Part shown: piece after piece, positions 32,516-44,589 of the stretch
How positions within the stretch are numbered: position 1 is the first letter of the stretch
Layout of the letters: each line of letters begins with the position of its first letter
From: Malaya genurostris
Lineage: Eukaryota > Arthropoda > Insecta > Diptera > Culicidae
Direction: 5' to 3'
DNA length: 64,000 nucleotides
Assembly (NCBI RefSeq): GCF_030247185.1
Contig: NC_080571.1
Span: forward strand, 32,600,753-32,664,752
Position numbers and translations under genes: made by a program
The notes under the pieces: model-generated
What the model was told of the DNA's origin: nothing
Database searches by the model: none
Seen by the model: only the letters and a program-made list of their open reading frames with translations

Positions 32516-34063
32516 GGGTAAGGGCTCCCTATTTTATCTCATTTGTAAGGACGTTACCTTAAAAACCTGATTTAGCCATCAACATCACTACGATTTTTTC
32601 ATATTTCAGCTAATTCGCATTGTTCCACATTGGGAATTGATTCACATTCCTTGGAAATTAAAATAACAATTAAAAAATCAGCTAAAAACACTTCTGATAT
32701 GTTCACTACTGTCGTTGGTCCTTTATTCATCCCATAAATTAGCAATGGCGACAGCAATCAAAACCAAAATTTTGCACTATTAAAAAAAACAGTTTGGAAT
32801 CATTTCGACGTTTAAAATTTTTCGGATCGTTTTTATTACCTTTCGTTTCAAATTTAAAATTTTACTCTGCAGTTAATTTGGAGAACTTAAAAAAAAAACA
32901 AAAAAAGAATTGTTACTATTCAGGCATTAGCGCTTCTAAAAACAAAATGTAGAACCAGAGATGCCATTCATACAGATTTATCTGTATTGTATAAATTTTT
33001 GCGTTCGCTTTCGTTAAATCAGATTACAAATTTTCTAAATTTAATACAGATTTGTAAAACGAGAGACTTTTCTCTCTGAGTATCTATTAGTATTTGATTA
33101 CAGTACTTCTTTAAAAGTTTATTAATCAACAGACAAATCACATGTTAAAATGGAAATCTTTTGTGCAAATGTTTGATGATGAACACTGATCAACATTTAT
33201 ATTAAAATTTAAAACCAATTTGAATTTGATTCATTTTATTAGTGAAAACATATAGAGCAGATACATATTTTCTATGAAAATATCTGGCATCTCTGTGCAC
33301 AGCCGATGAAACACACACATTTAACAGTGTTATGGTGACGTATAGCGGAAATAAACCAGTGCTACTAGATTTGACACAATGGTTATTTGATTGGTATTTA
33401 ACACGCTCTATTTGGTAATATTAGAATCCGAAACAGTTTTATTCATATAAGAATATCAATGATATAATTAAACTAATGTCACGGATACCTAAATATACTT
33501 GTTGATGATAATTGAAAGAAGAAAATAATTTTTTTTTATTTAATATCATAAGAAAACTTGGCAACCTTGCGATACGAAATGAGATGAAAACAAAGCGCAA
33601 TCAAGTGAATTAAGTGCAAGTTTTCATCTCATATTTTTCATTGCTTTTGTTGCTTCTCAGGTAATTTCAGAAGTCCTTAATCGTTGAATAAACAAGTGGA
33701 AAGTGAACATTACTAACTATAAAGTCATCCAACATTGAATAGTGGTGTAATTATGTGAAATAGTGATCATGTTTTGAGACGAATCGATTAGTAAATATTC
33801 AGAAACATGATGAATTGTAAAACTTCAGACGAAAGTGGTTCCTAAATCAAAAAGTGAGTTTATTTTAAATGAAAAAAGCGATCGTTGAAGGTTTTTTAAC
33901 TATTTTTTTTCAATTGGAAAGTATGGCAAAACCTAGAATAAATGTTTTAAAACGTTCCACAGTTTTGTTCAGGTACGTTTAAAGATATGATTAATGTTCA
34001 AAGTTATGAGGTGAAGGAATGAGATGGAAATTGGAGCTGAGATGAAATAGGGAGCCCTTACCC
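32516..34063. mobile_element. TA-flanked non-autonomous TIR element, 1.55 kb
   Basis: GGGTAAGGGCTCCCTATTTT at 32516-32535 is opposed at the other end by its reverse complement finishing at 34063; about 26 bp match with one change. Each end abuts TA (32514-32515 and 34064-34065). The interior is AT-rich and has no transposase frame. It contains the nested MITE at 32956-33295. TA duplication fits the Tc1-mariner group. Confidence 0.8.
32956..33295. mobile_element. 340-bp MITE with CAGAGATGCCA ends, nested
   Basis: Starts CAGAGATGCCA (32956-32966) and ends TGGCATCTCTG (33285-33295), exact inverted repeats. It lies inside the element at 32516-34063, so it inserted later or was carried along. No obvious target duplication is seen. 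Confidence 0.75.
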
Positions 34064-34065
34064 TA

Positions 34066-36164
34066 CTCGATTCAATCTGAATAAATTGGTGCCAAAAATG
34101 AGCCCAAATTAGTGTCAGAAATTATCCTAAATATTTTAACGAGACTGTTTTGATAATAAAAAGATGAAAGAGGCATTATCTCGCCACTAGGTGGATTAAG
34201 AATAGGTTTTGTTTTCCTTGCTCTTTTTCCATGAACCTAAAATCAAACAATACCAATAGTAGCGAACCATTCAAAACGTAATTGAACTATGCAGCACTTT
34301 TTCACCGCATTATTTGCTGTCACTGTGTACAATACAATCTACTTCCTCGGACAACCTGAATTATGCACCTGATGTAATCTCACTTCTCTCCTTGAACGGC
34401 GGCTACATTATCCGCAAGTTTAACAGTGAAAGTGCGCTATAATTCCCGTCCTTCCCATTCCGGACATCCCCTCAGACTCGGAGGACTGTTAACCATCCAT
34501 CACTTCCATCCGGCCGTTGGTGGTTGGCTTTCCATCTTAGGATGACTGCCGACAAACCCGAAGCGCAATGACTTAATTCGCTTATAGCCAGCCTCCCTCC
34601 CAGGTACGGAGACTATAGAGTCCGGAAATTCCTGCACTACCGAGCGAGTCGTGCCAGGCAACTTCAGTCCCGGGGGCTGTGTGTTATCATTATCCTTTAA
34701 TAATTCGCCTCCATGTGGTGCAAGTGTAGAGACTAACGCCGACGAGAATGGCATGACTATATCCTTCTTGAGGTACCGCACCGGCAGCAGTCAGACACAC
34801 TCGGTGCCAGGATTCAAACGGACGGATGAAGCTGGCTTACCACCAACCAGTTGGATAGCAGTATCTAGTAGTAGTTCATTTCTGGGTTGTTACCGCGATG
34901 AGATCACTTCCTGCTAGCTCGGTTGCATCAACCCGACAGGCGACCGGTCGTACGTCCTTTTCAATTTGTGTTGGTGGGCCTTTCGAGAAATTTCCCAATT
35001 GCCAACCAACTAAATGTGCGATGTGCGATGGGACGTCAACAATAGCTCGGAACTCATCGTCTTTGGGGCTATTTTTCGTCATGATCCTGCACCGTGTGTG
35101 TGTGTCTGCACTTTTGTGGCCGTTGCTTACCGGATAAAATGGTTTGCCTGATGGAAATCCAGTGCCTGAACTTTTGTCCGATAGCAAATAAAGGTTCAAC
35201 TGCGCGTACGGACGACATTCAGTGACCGACCGTTCGGAAGGAACGTTTCTGAAACCAACCAACCAACCAATCAAACCATCAGGTATCCACTTCTTTGTAA
35301 GCCGATCTAGCCAAACAAATGGAATCGTTTTTGATTCACCCGGTCATTAAAGACCGTAGTATTTTAATTAACGTGCACACGTGAAATTGCTCTCTCAAAT
35401 GGCAATGATTCCGTTTTGACCTGCTCATATCTCGCAGATGACTTCTGCAGGTACTCGTCACAGTCGTCAGTCTGATGGCAGCTGAGTACGTGACTATTGT
35501 TCTAAATATACCGGGTCCAGTCGTGTCCGGTACTGAAAACGGATATTCGAGATAGTCATCTCGAACTCAAAAAGAGACGCATAATGAGGCGAGCAAGTCG
35601 AGCTTTATTGTCGCATTGTGGTCGTTTCTGAGTCTTGACTAGGATATGAGTGATGAGTGCTCTGACGACTAATTCGAACTCATCTGTTGGGTCATCAGGC
35701 ACCTAGTAGCGGTGTTAATTTGTATCGGGCTTCAAGATGGACGTGACGGTGATAACGGAATCGAGATAAAATGACTGCATTAAAATCTTATCGAATCATT
35801 TTAATTTGTCATGATGAATGCGTTCTCTGTCAACAATCGCGCATAGGACATCGGAAAAATTGACTCGGATCGTTCAAGGAATCAATAGAGAAGAGTGTGT
35901 TTGGACATGATTGGGACCACTGTGGACTGGCACTAAATGATAAAAACTAAATTTCTAAAATTGCTGAAACAATGATGATGTGCACTGAAGTTCAATGATT
36001 TTTATACTTTTGCTCTTTAATTTGCTCTAGCCGAATGCCGGTGGCAGAAGAATTTTATCAAAATTTTTTAAGAGAATACATTCCTAAAATGATTTTCTCT
36101 ACACGAAACTGTTTTTTCTTCTATACGCATTCGACGGTTGAGCTCCGGTATCAAAATTTCTAGA
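34066..36164. other. Low-repeat DNA, GC-rich between 34380 and 35900
   Basis: About 34170-34215 carries TATCTCGCCACTAGGTGGATT, similar to the right edge of the 12247 and 57866 blocks. From 34380 the composition is GC-rich and free of visible repeats. Overlapping frames (34876-35274 -, 34898-35137 +) lack known domains. Likely host intergenic or intronic DNA. Confidence 0.4.
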
Positions 36165-36900
36165 GAGTAAAAAAGGCGGGTGGGTGATGTCAGAGACATA
36201 ACTGGATGTCGTGAATACGGAAACAACTAACATGTTCCTTAAGACTTCCGAATATCAATTAGTTGATCAATTGTATGAATTATGCAAGCATTCCCCTTTT
36301 TCACAGTTTTCGCAAATACAAAGAAGGCTTTACTTGATCTCGATTACTGTGAATTTCACACAGCGAAAAGTGCACAAATCTAATCAAACTGTTCTAGATT
36401 TGCACTAAACTGAGAATATTTACCTTCGATATGCGGGCAAGAAATCCTAATAGTTCTTTAGAAAACTTTTATAGCCATTAGAACGACTGACCCACCGTTG
36501 TCCTCTTTTCGTTGTTTTTTCACCAATGCCAACGACTGGCAGCTGTGACATAATCGCTCTTGTCCGAAGCGAAACTAGCTTTGCAAACGACACACAATAC
36601 ATCTGCTCGCAGTGGCGATAGAATCTAAACTGATCCACTGATTTTTGTTAAGAGGTTTCTTTTTTACGTGATTTCGTTTGTTGCTCTTTCACTAAAGGGC
36701 GGTCCTAACGGCTATAAAAATAGCAGTATATAGAATTTTAATGTCAATTATTTCATTTCGGATTTGCATTTTATGAAAGAAACTATCAGGATGCTGTACG
36801 GGATTTATTTCTGCCTTTCAGAAGGACCAAATTGTGGAACTCACTACGATATTAAGCACCGTTCGGAACGATTTGTTGTACAGCAGCAGATATTTTGTTA
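36165..36900 (+). repeat. GGCGGGTGGGT interspersed repeat, copy 2
   Basis: Starts AAGGCGGGTGGGTGATGTCA and follows the same order of words as 20400-21190 (reverse) and 39175-39990. A segment near 36650-36780 is not shared, so it is an insertion in this copy or a loss in others. A GTTAGTCAC...GTGACTAAC hairpin follows at 36932-36955. Confidence 0.8.
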
Positions 36901-37124
36901 TCTTCCTCAGAACCAGTGATGTAGTTGCGGTTAGTCACAGTTAGTCAGTGACTAACCAGCTCATGAAACTACAACTTCTCAGGAATCAAAAAAAAACTTT
37001 TTCGAAAATTTTGGTAATGACTGATTCAGTTAAACAAGAAGGGTGCAGAAGCAATAATACCTACTGGGAAAGCAATTCGTCACCTATTTTCAAGCTACAA
37101 AACCAACATCTTGTAAGGATAATT

Positions 37125-38340
37125 TCGAAGGGCGCCATTGGAATAGTTCCAGGGCGCAGAATCACGAGAGGAAAATGGAAAAGGGCGACCCATATAATAG
37201 ATTTCAGGGCGCAGAATGAAAGTATTTTTGAAAACATTTATTGATCCAACGGAATGCGCAACTTATTACTTATTTTTAAATATATTAATTAATGCAATTG
37301 AGGGCGCAACTTATTACTTATTTTCAAGCTAAATAAATAACATATTGTAAGGATAATTCTGAAGGGCGCAAAAAGAAAAGATTCTAGGGCGCAGAATCAT
37401 GGTAAGAGAACTGAAAAGGGCGCCCATATAATTATTTCCAGGGCGCAGGATGAAAGTATTTTTGATACATCAAATAATCGTAGTGAGGGCGAAAGATATT
37501 ACTTATTTTCAAGCTAAATACATAACATCTTGTAAGGATAATTTGGAAGGGCGCCCTAGGAATAGTTCCAGGGCACAGAATCACGAGAGGAAAATGGAAA
37601 TATTAGATTTCCGGGCGCAGAATGAAAATATTTTAAAATGCATAAAATAATCCCAGTGAGGTCGCAAGATTTTATTTGTTTTTAAGCTTAATAAATAACA
37701 GCTTGTAAGGATAATTTGGAAAGGCGCACTAGAAATGATTCTAGGGCGCAGAATCACGGTTAGATAATTGAAAAGGGCGCCCATAAATTCCAGGGTGAAA
37801 GATGAAGGTATTTTAAATATATTAAATAATCCCAGTAAGGGCGCAACTTTTTATTTGTTTTCATGCTAAATAAATTACAATTTCTAAGGAAATTTAGGAA
37901 GGGCCACTAGGGATGATTATAGGGCGCAGAATCACGGTAAGAGAATTGAAAAGGGCGACCCATATAATAGATTCCAGGGCGCAGAATGAAAGTATTTTAA
38001 ATACATAAAATGATCCGACTGAGGGCGCAAATCACTATGTATTTTCAAGAAAAAAAAAATCTTGTACGCCTAATTTGGAAGGATGCCCTAGGAATGTTTT
38101 AAGGGCGCAGAATCACGGTAGGAGAATTGAAAAAGGCGCTCTTAAAACTTATTCCAAGGCGTATGGTGGAAATCTTTTCAAATACTTTATATAATTCTAC
38201 TGAGGGCGCAAATCATTATTTATTTTCAAAATAAATAAATATCATAAGTTAGGAGTGCCTTAGGATTGACATTAGAGTGCAAAACGAAATTTTTTTACCT
38301 TATACTACAAAGCTTTCGGAAGCATACATGGAGCGCAAAT
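37125..38340 (+). repeat. GGGCGC satellite, units of about 180 bp
   Basis: About seven tandem units. Each has AAGGATAATTTGGAAGGGCG, CAGGGCGCAGAATCACG, a GGAAAATGGAAAAGGGCGCC segment, CAGGGCGCAGAATGAAAGTA, and GAGGGCGCAA followed by TTACTTATTTTCAAGC. Unit starts fall near 37128, 37362, 37547, 37728, 37899 and 38079. Divergence grows rightwards. Confidence 0.92.
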
Positions 38341-38439
38341 TATTTCTTTGTTTGTGAGTCATATAAATAGAATCTCGAGAGGAAGCAATGCACAAGTCAG
38401 CTTTGAGCAGTGCTATTATTATATTCAATATAGTTTGCA

Positions 38440-38567
38440 ATAATGTTTAAGTTTGCAATAAGCAATTCAATTTGAACTGCTCTGCACTGACGAGTCTAAT
38501 ACGAAACGTAAACAAAAGTAAAAACGGTTATGTGCCCTAAGCACAAACATAGGCTAACCCCTAAATG
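38440..38567 (-). mobile_element. SINE-like family copy, partial
   Basis: On the minus strand it reads CATTTAGGGG, a GTGC...GCAC hairpin, TTTACGTTTCG, CTCGTCAGTGCAGAGCAG and TTCAAATTGAATTGC, in the same order as the insert at 54277-54507. The far end is lost. Confidence 0.7.
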
Positions 38568-39174
38568 AGCTTTTAATAGTTTTAAGTTGACTTTATTGAA
38601 AAATTGGACAATAATGAAGTTTTGAATAAGAAATGATGAATTTCAATAATTTTGAACGAGATGAATTATTATAAATACTGGCATCTTTTCTTCAAACTCA
38701 GCATTGTTTAGTAGAAGGTCGGTATAGTAGAAATAATTACCACATGAATTCAACTGATGGGGATTTCATTGGTATTTTCAAATTTCTTATATGCTTCTGA
38801 AATGAGACTTCATGAAATTTTATCACTTTAATTAAATACCGACTCAATACATAGTGAGGTGTAATATTTCGATAACATGCACAAAAGCATTAAATTCACT
38901 TGTGAAGAAGCAAATAATAGCAGACTTCTTAAACATTTTCATCACGAGGAAGACGGAAAACCTATCCTTTTTGATATATAAAAAGCTAACTAATACGGAA
39001 AGTTTTATACGTTATACTTCTAATCATTCTCATCAGCATAAAATGGCACCTTTTCACCATTTGATTCATTTAATGCATAACCTAGCCCATGGGGAAAATG
39101 TGGTAAGCAACGAGAAAAATACATTCTCGATATTGGAAAGCCCAATTAGTATTCGGAGCAATTAATTCAAACAA
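38568..39174. other. AT-rich spacer, nothing recognised
   Basis: The frame at 38854-39165 (+) has no known domain. No repeat with the rest of the window was noticed. Confidence 0.4.
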
Positions 39175-39990
39175 TTTTTGATAAAAAGAAAAACTGTTGA
39201 AAAAAGGCGGGTGGGTAATGTCATTGACATAACTGGATGCCGTGAATACGAAAACAACTGACATGTCCCCTTACACTTCTAAATATTAATTAGTTGATCA
39301 ATTGTATGAATTATGCATTCCTCTTTTTTCACATTTTCGTAAAAACAAAGAAGGCTTCACTTGATCTCGATTACTGTGACTTTCACACAGCGAAAAGTGC
39401 TAATCAAACTGCTCTAGATTTGCTCTAAACTGAGGATATTTACCTTCAATTTGCGAAGAAGAAATCCTAATAGTACTTTAGAAAACTTTTAGAGCCATTA
39501 GAACGGTTGATTTTGTGTGATGCTCTCTGCCGTTGTCCCCTTTTCGTTGTTTTTTCACCATGCAAACGACTAGCAGCTGTGACGTAATCGCTCTTGTCGG
39601 AAGTGAAACTAGCTTTGCAAACGACACACAATACATCTGCTCGCAGTGGCGATAGAATCCAAACTGATCCAATTTTTGCTAAGATTTTGTTTGTAGTTTT
39701 TTCCCTAATGGGCGGTTGGTAGTTAGATTATATAAATCCTTTCATAGATCACTGAGCTATGAGCTTTAAAAATACGAGAAAGGCAAACGCGCCTTATGAA
39801 TTATCCTCTTTAATACTCGTTTATACCAAACATTTCAGAAAAGTTTAATTTTAAGTTATTTGAGATTATGTCACACAACTGAAAATTTTATCATAAAATT
39901 GTTATAATATTTCCGATGGCATGTAGCAAAAATTATGTTGATTCGTTAGATACAACAAGAGATATTCGCGATCAAAAACTGATGCCAATT
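39175..39990 (+). repeat. GGCGGGTGGGT interspersed repeat, copy 3
   Basis: Begins AAAAAAGGCGGGTGGGTAAT and ends with the CCGATGGCATGTAGC and GATACAACA segment, colinear with the other copies. A non-homologous piece of about 60 bp lies near 39700-39770, at the same relative place as the extra segment in copy 2. Confidence 0.82.
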
Positions 39991-40720
39991 TCCTTAATTC
40001 GGAATTCCAGTCAAGTTAAAAAAAATTATTGTGATACTTGAGAAAAAAAAGAAAACACGATTTGTTTTTGCCCTTCTCATACAGAAAGGTTGCGACGTCC
40101 GGCTCCGGAATTATAGGGTAAAGTGTGTTATAAAATTGATACCGTTACTTAAAGCGACGAAACAAAACCCGTAAAAAAATTCTAAACTGGCCACGATAAA
40201 CTAGTTCAATCGATAGCGTTTATCAATAGACAACCAAACAAACCGACCATCCTGGTTCCCGGTTTCCGATTCCAAAAGCACCGGAAAGAGTGGCCATATA
40301 TTACGAAATGGATCTCACAATCACTTTTCTCAACGAAGGCTCTGACCGATTTTCGCAAATGCGAAAGCAACGATGTAATGAAAACCGCGACAATGTTACC
40401 GCAGAGACGGGAGTTCATAATCGGAGGAATTTTTTTGCTAATTAAACTACCCTGCATATGAAAACACATGAATAGACAGCCCAATGGACTAGAAGAACCG
40501 AGCATGCTTTGCTTTACTCGACTGCCACAGCAGGATCAAAATATGAAAGAAAATATTTTCCTCTTTAATGCTTTTGCGAAAAAAATTTTTAAAGACAATT
40601 CTTTTAGTTGAAAATTTCCGTTTTTTTTTTAAATAAGGAGCAATGGAAACATTATTTGTACAATATTATCTGCCAAAAAGTGGAAGCACCTACAAGAGAA
40701 ATTTACTTTTATTATAATAT
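39991..40720. other. AT-rich, repeat-derived spacer
   Basis: About 40310-40370 has CTGACCGATTTTCGCAAATG, the motif style of the 12247 block. Otherwise no gene or element is recognised. Confidence 0.4.
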
Positions 40721-40721
40721 T

Positions 40722-40855
40722 ATTTTAAATGCCTGACTGGCTGGAAAGTTTATAATTTTATTTGGCCAACCCTTCAGCGATATTCCTTTAAAAGATAAAA
40801 AAAACTACAATAAAACCGCCTATTCTCCCAGCGATTGGTTATATTTTTTTTCCAT
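40722..40855 (+). repeat. Direct duplication flanking an I-element scrap, left member
   Basis: Shares TGGCTGGAAAG, TATAATTTT, CAACCCTTCA, GATATTCCTTTAAAAGAT and ACTACAATAAA with 41768-41905, same orientation, roughly nine bases in ten. Between the two members lie the long hairpin and the I-element fragment. Confidence 0.8.
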
Positions 40856-40931
40856 AAATACGTTTATTTCTTATGGGAATTTACATAAGTTATTCTTCGC
40901 CGTAGCATTACTTTTACATAGAATTCTTAAC

Positions 40932-41060
40932 CTAATATAATACTAATATAGTCACAACGATTTGAGTTTAATAAAACATATTCCATATTGATATTTAAAA
41001 AATAAGAGGAATATGTTTTATTAAACTCAAATCGTTATGACTATATTAGTATTATATTAG
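40932..41060. repeat. Near-perfect 129-nt inverted repeat (53-bp arms)
   Basis: Left arm 40932-40984 starts CTAATATAATACTAATATAG; right arm 41008-41060 is its reverse complement with one mismatch. The loop is 23 nt (40985-41007). Such a pair is likely a MITE or a single-strand-derived fold-back; the near identity implies recency or ongoing correction. Confidence 0.95.
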
Positions 41061-41289
41061 AACGAACTGTACCTAATAAGGTATTTCGTTATTTATTATT
41101 AAATCTACTTAAGAACATTATGTGAACCAAACGATTAACTGCTATATATTATAAAAAAGCTGAAATTTTTATACATTTTGTTGTTGATTTCGTAACCTGT
41201 TTTGAGTTTGTTTTTATTAAAATTTTGCTATTGGATGAACTAATGGACGCAGTAGGAGTCATAACTAAGTCTCAAAAGGGTCAATAATT

Positions 41290-41765
41290 AAATTGAAACT
41301 TCAATTGTCTTTATGAAATGATAAAGAAGTTTCACGTAAGAAAGGTCACGACAAGCAAGAATGTCTCGAACTGGGACATTGGACAGTCTACCTTGGGTAC
41401 ACAAGGAATTTAATAGTTGAGATCGCGTTGAATATCGCGAAAACCTTCGCCACAAGCACAATGATTAGTCTCGGAAAGTCCAATTCGAAGAAGATGTGCA
41501 TCTAACGTGCAGTGATTGGACATGAGTCTGGACATCACACGAATGAAATCCCTACTCACATCCAGTCCCATGCCTTTGTCGATATTTTAGGAATAATTGA
41601 GTGCATCCACCGACCCAGATCATCTTTATCCCAAAGAGCTTGCCAGCTGGCAAGTGTTCTTTGGCGAGACGCGCTGTAGAATTCGTTGGAAGCAATCGGT
41701 CTTACAAAAAATTTCACCCTCAATAGCACCACGTTTGGCTAAACTATCGACTCTTTCAGAAAAAT
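41290..41765 (-). mobile_element. Short I-clade retrotransposon fragment
   Basis: Reverse complement of about 49320-49800 of the long element, with an internal gap of some 30 bp at about 41430 (the VEYRDV... region and part of the finger) and no 3' untranslated region. It is the third copy of this family in the window. Confidence 0.85.
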
Positions 41766-41767
41766 AT

Positions 41768-41905
41768 TTATTTTTATAATATTGTTATTTTGAATGGCTG
41801 GAAAGATTATAATTTTGTTTGGTCAACCCTTCATTGATATTCCTTTAAAAGATGAAAAACTACAATAAACTCGACTAATCTCACAGCGTTTTGTTATATT
41901 GACTC
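41768..41905 (+). repeat. Direct duplication, right member
   Basis: Partner of 40722-40855. It begins exactly where homology to the I element ends. Confidence 0.8.
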
Positions 41906-42502
41906 AGACAGTATTCAAATAAAGCTATTGTACCCATATTGATATCATTAGTAGAGTCGCCATATTATTTTGAAATTACTCGACTTTCAATCAACGAATT
42001 GTGATAAAATCGATATCTTTACTTGCGCTCTAAGAGCCAATACCGCAGAGCAAATAGTTCAAAAATTGCTCAATGCTGCTTTTATAGCGACACGAAAACT
42101 CGAAACGAATGCAGTAATTTCATCTTACCCTTAAGGTCAATATATCGAATAGGAACAGTAGATTACACTCCAAATAATGGTTTTCGTATATGAGATGACT
42201 ACTGGAGCTGAGATGACTACTGAAACTGTTGCCCTACCCTATAAATATTATAGATTTGCCCACCCCAGAAAATTTACTTATTTTAGGGTTCTCATCAAGT
42301 AACAGTCGGGCAAGTAATTCAGCCGAACTGAATGTAATACGTAAGATTAATTACTAATTAGTAACCAAAACGTTTCCTTCGAAGAAAATTATGATATCCC
42401 AAAGTTCACCGATCTTAACGATAAAATTTTATTTTATTTCAATGCTCCCGTCATATGTTTAAAGTACGTGAAAAGTGTACATGATGTATTGCACACATTC
42501 TA
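41906..42502. other. AT-rich spacer
   Basis: At about 42195-42240 GGAGCTGAGATGAC...CCCTACCCTA resembles the right end of the TIR element at 32516-34063. No gene seen. Confidence 0.4.
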
Positions 42503-42790
42503 CGTTACGTCCTCGACTCATCAGTGCATTAGCAGATTTAATGAAACTGCCAGTACCACCTCGCGGATCAATATCAATCTAAGCTAAGCAGACGTAAAGT
42601 TTATGCTATTACCAAAATTCTCATTATTACCGAAGTACAATGTCTTTCCTGATGTGCCGAAAGAACACAACAATTTGACGGCATACTGGCCGCTAACGTA
42701 CTGCAGTCATTTAGGGGCTATGTGGAATGTTGATCATAATCTGCTATTGCATTGACTGCAGTCGTACACGAAACGTAAAAAATAAGTTTA
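42503..42790. mobile_element. SINE-like family, diverged or double copy
   Basis: Starts TCTACGTTACGTC with CTCATCAGTGC downstream, has CCTGATGTGCCGAAAG at about 42646 and ends CACGAAACGTAAAAAATAAG. CATTTAGGGGCTATGTGG near 42709 resembles the outer end of the 38440 copy, so two copies may be joined. Confidence 0.55.
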
Positions 42791-43790
42791 AAGTTGTTTT
42801 CAAATATTTTTAAAAAGCCGGAAACAATAATCCGAATGTAAGTAGATCAAACAACGCACCATACATGTACACTATGTACGGTCGACGAAGCGCTACTTTG
42901 ATTCTATCTACTTCACATTGCAAATAATATTCACAACTTATCACATTCAGGGAACCGTTATTCAACCGTTATTCACATCTGAATTTTACCTGTCCATAAG
43001 TCCATAGTAATGGTGAAAATCTCGAGTTTTGTTAGAAATATCGACGCAAGTAGGGACCGGTTTAGAACCGGTTTTTCCAAAACAAATTAAACAACGTCAA
43101 ATGAATCGAGATATTAAAAATTTTCTCATAACGTACAAACCAACTTCAGCACAGATATTTTGTAATATTCATGCACGAATGTCATAAACACGCACACATT
43201 TCCAAGCAACATCTGCAAACAAACAATGTTTCTAAGCGTTGGCGTCAGTCTTGGATAATAATCGTTATTATCTAATTAAGTGTTGTTTATGCTAGCTGAA
43301 TCCAGTGAAGCATTCCGCGATGAGAGACATGATGATGTAAGCTTCCCTTCGAAAAAATAATAATAACCTGTTTGCAGATGATTCCAGAGTTAACATCGCG
43401 CCGGGATGAGTAATCTAAAGTTGCCCGATTCTGTACATTCGACATGGGGCAACATGTATCTGAGGAGAATAAACAAAGTTGTGGTCATGAACTTGACCCT
43501 CACTCGGGGATGAGTAATCGAAGCGATCGAGGAAAAAACCGTACAAAAGAGGAGACACGTTTCAGGGGCAAACATTTTCCATTTGATTGGTACCATTATT
43601 CAGCATAGCTGTTCTTAATCCTGCACAGCACGGTGCGTCGTGTCATGCAGGTCGTGACCCCATCGTTCATTGCCTAGGAGGGTACGGCTAAGTAATGTCA
43701 AAAAAAACCTCAGTTGGAAGAAAAAAATCATGATAAATAATCCTACAAGCTACTCGGTCGATTTCTACTAAAATTGAGAATTACATTTGA
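42791..43790. other. Spacer with a small local duplication
   Basis: GGGATGAGTAATC occurs at about 43403 and 43507. The 68-codon frame 43390-43596 (-) is not recognised. No gene supported. Confidence 0.4.
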
Positions 43791-43794
43791 TTTT

Positions 43795-43870
43795 GTATTC
43801 TTCCGTGGTCGGACTCGAACCTATAGCCTCCTCAGTGGCGTACCAAGAATAATTAGCGCCGGCAAAATAT
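43795..43870 (-). mobile_element. tRNA-like SINE scrap (perfect B box)
   Basis: The minus strand has GGTTCGAGTCCGACCACGG, with B box GGTTCGAGTCC, preceded about 25 nt upstream by TTGGTACGCCACTGAGG, a poor A box. A complete tRNA cloverleaf is not formed. Confidence 0.45.
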
Positions 43871-44589
43871 AATCTACCGCTCCCCATTTTCCGAAATTGG
43901 TTCAGCAAACAAAAAAAAATCGGTTTCTCTAGAATTAAATGGATATGCGCTGGGAACTGTTTCAATTTGTAGATCATATTAGTTTACTGGATCCGTTATC
44001 GCTACAACGATGCAAATGCGCCATGCAAACGCTGCACCTGCTGTGTGCTTGCGATATGCACAATGCTGCACTCCTGTTACTTCTATAAATCGAATTCATG
44101 CTAAAAAACGTTCTATTGGGTTTATTGGTAAAACAGGCTTTCATTGCTATAATCACTATTTTGAATGTGGAAAAATTTATTACTGTTCATATTGAACACC
44201 CTACGTGCATCGAAAATATTGCAGTTTTGACTCAGCGGTCAATTTTTTCATCAGTAATTTTATTGTTGATGAAAATATATTGATTAAATCTCGAATCATC
44301 ATCGAATCACTTCGATGCCGAACTGAAACGTGGTAGAAATTCAGCATCGAAATATCATCGAAGCCTCTTTTTCGATTATCTTTTTAGCAATATCTCTGTG
44401 GGCACTAAATCTTTTTCATTATGAGCAAGGTTGAGATTATCACTAGTTAGGGAAACTATCACTAACCTGTTATGGAATCATACATTTTTTCAAAGTGAAT
44501 AAATGGTTGCGATTTTTGTTTTGCTTTTTGACGTCTCCGTAATTTGATAGCATTCAAAACAACACATTCATTCAGTAAAAACCATTCAA
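43871..44589. other. Spacer, no gene recognised
   Basis: About 43945-43990 shares AACTGTTTCAATTTGTAGAT with the dispersed repeat at 25265-25350. Small frames at 44010-44283 are unsupported. Confidence 0.4.
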
